Of a stretch of 64,000 bases of DNA, positions 55,751 to 64,000 are shown one piece after another. The position numbers were made by a program, and so were the translations under genes. A model generated the notes under the pieces. The model saw nothing but the letters and a program-made list of their open reading frames with translations, was not told the origin of the DNA and did no database searches. Position 1 is the first letter of the stretch; every line of letters starts with the position of its first letter. The stretch covers positions 16,505,131 to 16,569,130 of the forward strand of contig JAVGWX010000019.1 in assembly GCA_036924085.1 (NCBI GenBank), in the 5' to 3' direction. The stretch comes from Ariolimax columbianus (Eukaryota; Mollusca; Gastropoda; Stylommatophora; Arionidae).

Positions 55751-56135
55751 CAATTACAAGTTTTTATTTATAATGAGATATGTTGGTTGTTTTTTTTAAA
55801 ACTACAAAAGTGTAATTTTTCTTTTCTTCTTGTGTTTCTTTTGTTAATTTATGTATTGGCGTTTCTTTTTGTTTAGTGTATTGATGTTGGTAAACATTCA
55901 TTGCCGACTTTTTTCTTTCAAAACAATTATCCTTCATGTCGATTTCTTCATCTGCGTTATCCTCAATGTTTACCTCAATGTGTCTGTTCGAATGCGACGT
56001 GAAGCTGCTGATCTTGAAATTGATGGAAGTAAATATAAAAAAAGGTAAAATTTAGAAACAAAATACGTTTTTCGGTAATAACTTTTATTTATACTTAGAT
56101 ATGTTTTGTTTGGAGACTTAGATACTACAAAAGTG
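55751..56135. other. AT-rich intronic sequence
   Basis: TTTTATTTATAxTxAGATATGTT appears at both about 55765 and 56085, suggesting a local duplication. No gene was recognised. Confidence 0.4.
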
Positions 56136-56139
56136 TATG

Positions 56140-56470
56140 TATTTCTTCTTCTTCTTCTTCTTCTTCTTCTTCTTCTTCTTCTTCTTCTTCGTTCTTAAAT
56201 TCTCGCTGCCAAGCAATGTAAAGGGCTTTGCAAGTAGCAGGACGTAGGCTGGAGAACGGAATGTTTTGTCTCGTGGTTTGGAGCTTGACTGCGATATTTG
56301 CGCCAACCGGAGAAATCCGACTTCATCAATCATTTTTGAGTATCGGGTTACCTTCCCTCTTCGATCCCTTCTCCTTAGCCAGTCTGCTCTGCTGCAGCCT
56401 CTTATCCAGAATCACCGCAAGGAGGTTTAGAAGGGTCTTGGCAGCTCTGGTTCGCAGGCTATCACTATCA
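56140..56470 (-). mobile_element. Rep-C copy with GAA tail
   Basis: Sense (minus) orientation ends in GAATTTAAGAACGAAGAAG and a GAA run. The body is about 80% complete, with a 5' truncation near the block that is amplified at 30213. Confidence 0.75.
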
Positions 56471-56739
56471 GTCATCTATGTGGTGTCATTATTTTATGAT
56501 TCACTTAAATGAAAAGGGACACAAAACATATAGACATTTTCTCTAGTGGTGAAAGCAGTTATGTCCCTCTGGTTGGATACTGAATGACGTCAACAAATCT
56601 TTTTTAGAAAATTACATTATTAATATAATGTATGTGGGCCTTTTTGATAAGTCATTCGAGAGTCAGTTAACATTAGAGGAGGCTGTGTACACAACTTCAG
56701 CTCTCTAGGTTTTGGGGGAGTTAGTTAAACTTAACTTAA

Positions 56740-57295
56740 CGTCTTTATACTGGTTTAGAAGACCCTGCAGAGTCTGTATACAATCAGTTACATTTACATC
56801 ACGTTGCTCTAAAAGCTATGCGCATCCAATTTATTCTTAAATGCATTAACTGTCCCTACCTCCCCTACCTCCCCTGGCAATGCATTCCAAGCTGACACCA
56901 CTCTCTGACTAAAAAAATATTTCCTAATATCTAATCTGGACCTCTTTAGTCAGCTTGTAGCTATGCCCTCTTGTTCTTGTGGGTGGCTGTATTTGTAAAA
57001 ACTTGTTATAGTCTAATTTATCCATTCCTCTGATCATCTTATAAACGTGTATTAAATCACCACGATTTCCTCTCTCTTCTAGACACTGTTGGCCGGTTTT
57101 TCTGAGTCTTTCCTCATAACTGTAATTCTGGAATCCCACTATCATCTTTGTCGCTCTTTATTGTATTCTCTCCAGCATGTTTATATCCCCTCTATGATAA
57201 GGACGCCACACCTGTACACAGTACTCCAATCTAGGTCTAACTAAAGCTTTATACAGTTTGACGATCACTCGGCTGGTTGGTCTCATCCTTTAACT
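56740..57295 (-). pseudogene. LINE 3' end (fourth type)
   Basis: On the minus strand the frame has [14 protein letters not shown], then MLERIQ, MIVGFQNYSYEERLRKTGQQ, EERGNRGDLIHVYKMIRGMD and RGHSYKL. This is the C-terminus of CR1/Jockey-like reverse transcriptase ORFs. A TAG interrupts it near 57145, and the 3' end is AT-rich. A sister fragment is at 46320-46610. Confidence 0.8.
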
Positions 57296-57339
57296 GTGGC
57301 AAATCCAAGCTATTCTTTACGTGTTTAACTTTCCCTTTC

Positions 57340-57878
57340 TACTGATCAGATATTTTAGTCAAGGTCAGCACACCCCACTGATCAGATATGTTAGTCAGGG
57401 TCAGCACACCCCACTGAGCAGATGTGTTAGTCAGGGTCAGCACACCCCACTGAGCAGATATGTTAGTCAGGGTCAGCACACCCCACTGATCAGATATGTT
57501 AGTCAGGGTCAGCACACCCCACTGATCAGATATGTTAGTCAGGGTCAGCACACCCCACTGATCAGACATGTTAGTCAGGGCCAGCACACCCCACTGATCA
57601 GATATGTTAGTCAGGGTCAGCGCACCCCACTGATCAGATATGTTAGTCAGGGTCAGCACACCCCACTGATCAGACATGTTAGTCAGGGTCAGCACACCCC
57701 ACTGATCAGATATGTTAGTCAGGGTCAGCGCACCCCACTGATCAGATATGTTAGTCAGGGTCAGCACACACCACTGATCAGACATGTTAGTCAGGGTCAG
57801 CACATACCACTGATCAGACATGTTAGTCAGGGTCAGCACACCCCACTGATCAGATATGTTAGTCAGGGTCAGACAAAA
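57340..57878. repeat. 36-bp array at the leading end of Rep-D
   Basis: About 15 units of CTGATCAGATATGTTAGTCA then GGGTCAGCACACCCCA. The reverse complement matches the monomer pair beside Rep-D at 39885-39930. Frames on both strands are open because the period is 12 codons. Confidence 0.92.
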
Positions 57879-58170
57879 TATATTGACCAAGACCCTCACC
57901 TCGGCTTCCTCGTAGTTCTCCTTGGAGACGGGATGTCCTTCTTGGCAGTCTGACAAGCGAGGTTCGGGATCGACGTGATCCCCGTAGCAGTAAGCATCAT
58001 GCCGATGAAGACAGGCACAGCACAACCGCCTGGAAGGGCCCGGTCCACGTTCATCAGCACGCTTGGGATGTAAGCAAACTTTAGTGCAAACCGTCACTAA
58101 ACATCTTTTTCAGGGCGCATAAAAGAGTAAACCTTCTCATTGCGGCCTTTTATAACAACACCAACAACAA
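57879..58170 (+). mobile_element. Rep-D body following its 36-bp array
   Basis: Sense order: AATATATTGACCAAGACCCT, CACCTCGGCTTCCTCG, GATCGACGTGATCCCCGTAG, CAGGGCGCATAAAAGAGTAA and AACAACACCAACAACAATC. With 57340-57878 this is a complete element: array, body, AAC tail. Confidence 0.8.
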
Positions 58171-58299
58171 TCTTCTCTTGTGAGGGCACGCATCTTTCAT
58201 CCACAGACAGACTTTTCGCTTATATTAGCTGGCCTGAGCCATCACAAATGGTAAGGATAAATGCCTGGACTCTTCGTCAGCACTAAAATGTATGCACAA

Positions 58300-58435
58300 A
58301 CAGGAAAATCACTTAAATCCTCACCTTGCTGGTCAGGTTGCTGTAACACAGCCTGTTTCCAGGAGCACGCAGAGGGCTGTGAGGTGAAGTCTTGGTCAAT
58401 CCCTTTCACCTGACTCTGATGTTGGTCCTTGCACC
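58300..58435 (-). mobile_element. Rep-E fragment
   Basis: CACAGCCTGTTTCCAGGAGC and GTCTTGGTCAATCCCTTTCA match the Rep-E end region. Confidence 0.6.
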
Positions 58436-58654
58436 CAACAACTAGAATGAGTAGTATTGAATATATCAAAATTAAAATAAGGCGAGGCTGCGGCTGTACT
58501 GTGAATCACAATAAAGTGTAAAAAAACGTAAATAAGTAACTTGCTGAGACGAAAACACAAACGAAACCTGCATTACGACAAATAGGTCTTCATAGGAGAA
58601 AACGAAAAAAAATTATGAACTAATGAATCATAGAAAAAGAGACAAATTCATAAC

Positions 58655-58912
58655 TGAAAATGTTTCTATTTCCCAAGGCGGTGTGTGTTGCACTATGAAT
58701 TTATTATGAGCCTGTCGGCCTAGTGCACCTGACTTCGGCAAGCATTCTATGTAAGGGTTTGCTTCCTCCAGCATTTTATGTAAAGGTTTGCTTCCTCCAG
58801 CATTTTCTAAGGGTTTGCTTCCCCGGGTTAATAGATTGTGCTGTGCTGGGGGCGAGCTCAGCACCATCCGATTATAAGCCGCGTCACTTAACCACTGGCC
58901 CACACTGTCCCC
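58655..58912 (-). mobile_element. SINE-A copy with internal duplication
   Basis: Complement of the SINE-A body. The 34-bp block with GGTTTGCTTCCTCCAGCATT is present twice in tandem (58755-58815). Confidence 0.8.
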
Positions 58913-59220
58913 TTACTGTAGGATATAAGCACATTAAGGAGTAAGAAAGGTACTTATCTCAATACAACAATGTGTATTCAACTCATGCGATAAGGGACAT
59001 ACCTTTTACACTAGTTCTGAACAGCCTAACCAGGTGTGGCTTCTGAAGTTAACTAAACAGATTCGGTTCAAGTACTTAAACACGCTTCGAATAGAATTTA
59101 TAGCAGCAGTTCTACCTGCCACCTGGTAGTTATCTTCACAGATGTATTATTTGTACTGCAAGCTCCCAAGTATGACACTCTCTCTCACCTGAGCAATGAA
59201 GTAAACAAGGAAGCTATCAG
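58913..59220. other. Lectin-gene intron sequence
   Basis: Nothing recognised. Confidence 0.35.
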
Positions 59221-59395
59221 TAAGCGAACCTTACTTCAATGGCTACCATCCCGTTGTTGCTTACTTTGGAGCAGGAATGCATTAAGGCTTGCAAGCAGAA
59301 GTGGAAATTGTGAGCAACAAGAAAATAATCACATACTGTTAGAAAAAGAAAGCTGTCCAGACAGGACGAAGAGAACATGACTAATCAATTGATAA
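59221..59395 (+). pseudogene. Faint LINE C-terminal remnant
   Basis: A CCPL..ECP-like pattern is suggested by SCEQQENNHILLEKESCP. Too decayed for a family call. Confidence 0.3.
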
Positions 59396-59710
59396 CTTGA
59401 CGGGGAGGAGGACTAACCTCTGGTCAGGCAAAACATGCTGGCCATGACCATCACCTCGCTTCCTAGTAGCCCTTCCTGGAAACGGGCTGTTTTCATGGCA
59501 GCCTGGCTGACGAGGTGAGGGATCGACGTGATCCCCGTAGTAGTGAGGGGCAGGTAGATGAAAGTCACGCATAGCACAACCACTGAGAGACCACGGTCCA
59601 CCTTCGTCACTAATTTCGGGATGTGAGGAAAGCTACCGCAACCCGCCACTCAACGTCCTTCCCAGTACGCACAAAAGAGTAACCTACTCATTGTGGGCAT
59701 TCGCAAATAA
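59395..59710 (+). mobile_element. Rep-D copy
   Basis: Sense order: CAAAACATGCTGGCCATGAC, CTCGCTTCCTAGTAGCCCTT, GATCGACGTGATCCCCGTAG and TAACCTACTCATTGTGGGCA. It has a single end monomer and a short tail. Confidence 0.8.
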
Positions 59711-59739
59711 GAACAACATCACACCTCTAATCCGCAGGG

Positions 59740-59935
59740 ACAGATCACCATTCCTCGCCTCAGGACAAGATGCAACAGAATGAAAGACACACGGAGTAGC
59801 TTCGACGGTCTGCTTCATCACTGTGCAATTATGAAGAAAATGAACAAATTGCTAGGCATGTGTTAGAGGACTGTCCCCTGAATAGAAAGTTAAGTAACAT
59901 ACACTGGTCCAACGATTCAACACAAAACTCAAAAC
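59740..59935 (+). pseudogene. LINE C-terminal remnant of the RNase H group
   Basis: A frame reads CNYEENEQIARHVLEDCPLN, the CxCxxxExxxHxLxxCPxx motif found after RNase H in L-A-like elements. Confidence 0.5.
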
Positions 59936-59984
59936 TATAGGGAACTAAAGAGGAGCTATAAACGTCGGTCTAGCTCATCAAGGA

Positions 59985-60350
59985 AACTCGTCTGACGGTG
60001 TAAATATCACGTGAACTCTGTCTGACGGTGTAAATATCACGTGAACTCTGTCTGACGGTGTAAATATCACGTGAACTCTGTCTGACGGTGTAAATATCAC
60101 GTGAACTCGTCTGTCGGTGTAACATTACAGCAACTCGTCTGTCGGTGTAACCATCACAGCAACTCGTCTGTCGGTGTAACATTACAGCAACCCGTCTGTC
60201 GGTGTAACATTACAGCAACCCGTCTGTCGGTGTAACATAACAGCAACCCGTCTGTCGGTGTAACATTACAGCAACCCATCTGTCGGTGTAACCACCACGG
60301 GTACTCGTCTGCCGGTGTAAACATGACAGGAACTTGTCTGATGGTGTGAA
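59985..60350. repeat. 28-30-bp minisatellite, about 12 units
   Basis: The left subtype is TCTGACGGTGTAAATATCAC then GTGAACTCTG, and the right subtype GTCTGTCGGTGTAACATTAC then AGCAACCC. Origin unknown. Confidence 0.9.
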
Positions 60351-60673
60351 CATCAAAGGTGCGATTACAATAAGCTGAAGATGGAAGATAAGTGTGGTTA
60401 GAGCCTTTGATTGTAATAGTTACAGTACTGAACTGAATCCCTAGTCGCGACATGCTCTAGTTTACCCAGCTATTAATCGGTTGTGGATTGACAGTTTCAG
60501 ATGACAGGTCATGAGATAAGGATAATGCTCACTTCATCTAAAAATAAAAAACTAGAACAATGAAGTAAGTTTCTACCACTGCATCCCCGACAGCAGTGTC
60601 TGTTACCTTTACCGTGTTTTTTTTATTTTAACCAGTTTATTCGATACTTTGATTGTTATTTGATCAATGGCAG

Positions 60674-60764
60674 GCATATTGTGAGACGATGAGCGCCTTC
60701 TTAGTTGAGCCAAAGACCAGCTACCTGCAAACCTACCTGTCAGATTTTGCTAGTCGTCAAGTTG
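60674..60764 (+). CDS. C-type lectin-like domain, second exon (second domain)
   Basis: A TTGATCAATGGCAG acceptor (AG at 60672-60673) and a GTAAGG donor (60765-60770) bound 91 bp, entering in phase 0 and leaving in phase 1. It reads AYCETMSAFLVEPKTSYLQT followed by YLSDFASRQV. This is the helix 1 to helix 2 part of a C-type lectin domain: the conserved Cys after the first helix, then LVEPKTSYLQ.YL. It joins the exon ending at 50797 (EDAQ|AYCE) after a 9.9-kb intron and matches phase 1 of the exon at 63824. It is only 30 codons and is easily missed by ORF-based calling. Confidence 0.9.
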
Positions 60765-60849
60765 GTAAGGCACCTTAAGTAACACCTGACAGTGTGAACA
60801 ACAGCAGAATTACTAGCTAATGCTATCATATTTTTTATATCATCATCAT

Positions 60850-61146
60850 CCAAATCTTCTGTAATAACAGCAATCATGCCACCAACAACCAATGCTTGCA
60901 TTCCACCACCATTACATTCACATCATCCTCACCATCCCCATCTTCTGTAATAACAGCAATCGCGAAAACTACAGCCGATGCTTGCATACCACCACCATTA
61001 CATTCACATCATCCTCACCATCCCCATCTTCTGTAATAACGGCAATCGCGAAAACTACAGCCGATGCTTGCATACCACCACCATTACATTCACATCATCA
61101 TCATCATCAGCATTATCAACATCATCATCAGCATCATCATCATCAC
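60850..61146. repeat. CAT-rich repeat with a 117-bp direct duplication
   Basis: The block GATGCTTGCATACCACCACC through AACTACAGCC occurs in two to three near-identical copies, followed by a CATCATCAT run ending at SINE-A. Confidence 0.85.
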
Positions 61147-61148
61147 CA

Positions 61149-61400
61149 CCGTGGGCTAGTAGTTAAGTGACACGGCTCATAACCCGAAGGTTCTGGGTTC
61201 GATCCCCATCACAGCACCGGCCGTTACCCCGGAGAAACAAACCTTTAGATAATGCAGAAGGAAGCAGACCCTTACATAAAATGCATGCTGAAGTCGGATG
61301 CACTGGGCTGACATTCGCAATATAAATACCACAGTGCAATGCACACCACCTTGGAGATTAGAAAAATAAGGCGAACGCAAACAACATTTAAAAAAAAAAT
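61149..61400 (+). mobile_element. SINE-A, full-length reference copy
   Basis: A box GTGGGCTAGTAGTTAAGTG, B box GGTTCTGGGTTCGATCCCC at tRNA spacing, the body, and an A-rich end. It is the most complete copy, with both Pol III promoter boxes. Confidence 0.88.
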
Positions 61401-61544
61401 CATCATCATCACCATCATTGCGCACAACACATAACTGTTTGAACAACAGCAGCTGCCACGCCCACAACAGGTAGAGAATTCATTCTCGTTACGAGAAGCA
61501 CCTTACACTTTGATCTGCACTCTCATCTTGTTAAACCTATTGGC

Positions 61545-62065
61545 ATAAAACCGTACGACAAGTGACTGAAATCTGGCTTTACTAAAAGTTGGTTAGGGAA
61601 GCCAAAATCAGTATTGAACTTATGCTTCAACGAATGACTGCAATCTAGCTTTACTAAAAGTTGGTTAGGGAAGCCAAAATCAGTATTGAACTTATGCATC
61701 AACGAATGGCCGAAATCTGGCTTTGCTAAAAGTTGGTTAGGGAAGCCAAATTCAGTATTGAACTTATGCTTCAACGAATGGCTGAAATCTGGCTTTCCTA
61801 AAGGTTGTTTAGGGAAGCCAAATTCAGCATTGAACTTATGCTTCAACGAATGGCGAAATCTGGCTTTCCTTAAAGTTGGTTAGGGAAGCCAAATTCAGTA
61901 TTGAACTTATGCTTCAACGAATGGCTGAAATCTGGCTTTCCTAAAAGTTGTTTAGGGAAGCCAAATTCAGCATTGAACCTATGCTTCAACGAAGGGCCGA
62001 AATCTGGCTTTCCTAAAAGTTGGTTAGGGGAGCAGAATGCACCGCTGCTTCAACAAATTACTGAA
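61545..62065. repeat. 72-bp minisatellite, about seven units
   Basis: Units of 72 bp (GAACTTATGCTTCAACGAAT, CTGGCTTTCCTAAAAG, TTGGTTAGGGAAGCC). The last unit is a transition to the type at 63110. Confidence 0.9.
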
Positions 62066-62289
62066 CTGGCAGGTCTTTACATGTTCTCTATGTCACAATG
62101 ACCCTCAGAAACAAACAAACAAAAAATCAATTGGACAGCATGTCTGAGACACTCATGAATACAAGCCAAAATTTCATAAGAGTGTTAATTCAGTGGATCC
62201 CTGCACATTGTAAGATACACGGAAATGAGGAAGCAGAGAGACTGGCAAAAGGAGAAGGCGTCAAACGCTAACTGACCACAGACATACAT

Positions 62290-62400
62290 ATGAATCATGC
62301 TGAAGACGGATGCACTGGGTCGACAGGCGCAAAATAAAAAAACCACAGTGCAACGCACACCGCCTTGGGGAATTGAGAAATAATGCGAAGGAAAAAAAAT
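62290..62400 (+). mobile_element. Partial SINE-A (3' half)
   Basis: ATGCTGAAGACGGATGCACT, GGCGCAAAATAAAAAAACC and an A-rich end match the SINE-A 3' half. Confidence 0.75.
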
Positions 62401-62554
62401 AAGTATGAATAAATAAAGACGGTTATAAAAATTAACTTAAAATATTATAGCACAGACATCACACATGATCTGACATTGCAGAAGCATGTAACTCTTTGCC
62501 AAGAGGAGATCACGTCACAATATCCAGACTGTGAACGGGTCACTGCAGACTGAA

Positions 62555-62890
62555 AAATCATCAGTTCAACAAATTGGAAAATCATCTGTTCAACAAATTG
62601 GAAAATAATCTGTTCAACAAATTGGAAAATCATCTGTTCAACAAATTGGAAAATCATCTGTTCAACAAATTGGAGAAACATCTGTTCAACAAATTGGAGA
62701 AACATCTGTTCAAAAAATTGGAAAATCATCTGTTCAACAAATTGGAGAAACATCTGTTCAACAAATTGGAAAATCATCTGTTCAACAAATTGAAAAATCA
62801 TCTGTTCAACAAATTGAAAAATCATCTGTTCAACAAATTGGAAAATCATCTGTTCAACAAATTGGAAAATCATCTGTTCAACAAATTACA
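62555..62890. repeat. 24-bp array inside LINE coding sequence, about 14 units
   Basis: Units read AATCATCTGTTCAACAAATT then GGAA and encode HLFNKLEN in the LINE frame. The frame is kept through the array. Confidence 0.92.
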
Positions 62891-63104
62891 AATTGGAAGA
62901 CACAGCCATATGCCAATGTAGGGGAGGACAAACAAGCGGGGAAACATTTTCTGAAGGTCTGCTGGCTCCTCGAGAGGAGCAGAGTGACTACATGCCGTCC
63001 CCAACTCAACTGCGAGATAAGCATGAGAAGGACAGACAGTTTATGAAGGGGATAGATGTAATTGTTTTGAGAAAGCGAACGATGAAGAGAAAAATTAGGC
63101 TTTG

Positions 63105-63680
63105 TCAAAAGATGGTTAAGGGAGTAGAATGCATTGTTGGACATATGCTTCAATAAATAACAGGAACCAGTTTATATCAAAAGATGGTTAAGGGAGAATG
63201 CACTGTTGGACATATGCTTCAACAAATGACGGGAACCAGTTTATATCAAAAGATGGTTAAGGGAGAATGCACTGTTGGACATATGCTTCAACAAATGACG
63301 GGAACCAGTTTATATCAAAAGATGGTTAAGGGAGTAGAATGCACTGGTGGACATATGCTTCAACAAATGACAGGAATCAGGCTTTCCTAAAAGATGGTTA
63401 AGGGAGAATGCACTGTTGGACATATGCTTCAACAAATGGCAGGAACCAGGCTTTCCTAAAAGATGGTTAAGGGAGAATGCACTGGTGGACATATGCTTCA
63501 ACAAATGACAGGAACCAGGCTTTCCTAAATATGGTTAAGGGAGAATGCACTGGTGGACATATGCTTCAACAGATGACAGGAACCAGGCTCTCCTAAAGAT
63601 GTTTAAGGGAGAATGCACTGTAGGACATATGGTTCAACAGATGACAGGAACAAGGCTTTCTTAAAGACTGGTCGGTGAAG
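63105..63680. repeat. 69-bp minisatellite, about eight units
   Basis: Units of 69 bp (AAGATGGTTAAGGGAGAATG, CACTGTTGGACATATGCTTC, AACAAATGACGGGAACCAG) are clearly related to the 72-bp units at 61545-62065. Confidence 0.9.
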
Positions 63681-63823
63681 CAGAAGTCACCACTGGTCCT
63701 TTCCTTGTACAATTGTAGTGACACAAAAAGTTAATGTGTTCTTTTTTCATTTCAGTAATCAGTGAACTATATTTTATATTCTATTTCAAATAGTTTATAA
63801 ATGCCCTTTTAATCCATTTAAAG

Positions 63824-64000
63824 AGATGAACAATATTCCTTCCGGAATACATATTGGTGGAATATCTTTAATGCCCGGAAATTGGTCATGGCGGACATCT
63901 GGGGAACGTTTTACTGATGACAACTGGAATATTAATGAGCCAAACAAGGTTTATGACGAGCAAGCAGTTGTCATGTTCAAGAGATCTAATTGGAAATGGA
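63824..64000 (+). CDS. C-type lectin-like domain, third exon (second domain), runs off the window
   Basis: The most likely acceptor is AATCCATTTAAAG (AG at 63822-63823), which gives phase 1 and joins the exon ending at 60764 through a Glu codon. An alternative AG at 63792-63793 has the same phase and adds ten residues. The peptide includes NNIPSGIHIGGISLMPGNWS, then TSGERFTDDNWNINEPN and AVVMFKRSNWKW at the edge. These are the WIGG-like strand, the W.W loop, the EPN triplet of mannose-type calcium sites and the start of the WND motif. The frame is open to base 64000; the last third of the domain is outside. Confidence 0.9.

Larger units (their letters stand above)
62100..63100 (+). pseudogene. 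L-A-related LINE fragment with SINE-A insertion and in-frame 24-bp array
   Basis: At 62195-62265 a frame reads IQWIPAHCKIHGNEEAERLA, the end of an RNase H domain. A partial SINE-A (62290-62400) interrupts it. At about 62533-62580 comes TGHCRLKNHQFNKLE, equal to TGHNRLRYHLFNKLK in L-A. After the array, about 62880-63010, QIGRHSHMPM and, frameshifted, GKHFLKVCWLLE and QLRDK follow the L-A C-terminal order. Diverged from L-A at nucleotide level, so another member of the group. Confidence 0.75.

Overview
This is animal genomic DNA: intron-split genes with GT-AG splice sites, a eukaryotic tRNA gene, tRNA-derived SINEs, many non-LTR retrotransposon (LINE) fragments and very large minisatellites. 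The repeat style suggests a mollusc, perhaps a gastropod; that is inference. None of the long open reading frames is a convincing gene. Most are tandem repeats with a period divisible by three, or homopolymer-codon microsatellites.

Only two protein-coding genes can be supported, both from short exons found by reading splice sites and protein motifs. At the left, on the minus strand, are the first two coding exons of COG8, a subunit of the conserved oligomeric Golgi tethering complex (6369-6306 and 3034-2963). Their phases join cleanly and the rest lies beyond the left edge. At the right, on the plus strand, are four exons of a gene with tandem C-type lectin domains (48584-48796, 50697-50797, 60674-60764, 63824 to the window end), phase-compatible across three introns. 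The first exon closes one lectin domain and the next three build a second one, which carries an EPN motif. A tRNA-Pro(CGG) gene lies antisense in the first of these introns.

About 40 kb between the genes, and the introns, are mobile and tandem repeats. I use local labels. L-A is a LINE with reverse transcriptase and RNase H (I/Nimb-like) and a GAA tail; four insertions have 11-13 bp target-site duplications. L-B is a LINE with an AP endonuclease, a reverse transcriptase and a C-terminal C2H2 finger. SINE-A is a tRNA-derived SINE. Rep-C is a GAA-tailed element of about 370 bp. Rep-D and Rep-E are AAC-tailed or related elements with 36-42 bp monomers at one end. Rep-F is an element of about 730 bp. 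Layout: 1-6.4 kb COG8 5' part with degraded elements; 6.5-12.1 kb L-B split by L-A; 12-24 kb mixed fragments, arrays and a 96-bp-arm foldback; 24.2-28.0 kb two large arrays; 28-35 kb LINE ends, a Rep-C with an internal array and a mariner-like element with long inverted repeats; 35.1-38.9 kb two 36-bp arrays; 40.7-45.0 kb a four-layer nest; 45-48.5 kb arrays; 48.6-64 kb the lectin gene, its introns filled with arrays and transposons.

The most interesting pattern is that several minisatellites can be traced to a defined segment of a transposon. A 24-bp array lies in frame inside a LINE C-terminus, a 42-bp array comes from another LINE tail and has an unexpanded sibling 1.8 kb away, a 33-bp array lies inside Rep-C, and 36-42 bp arrays form the leading end of Rep-D/Rep-E. 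Tandem arrays cover roughly a fifth of the window. All family and orthology calls come from reading by eye; no search was run.
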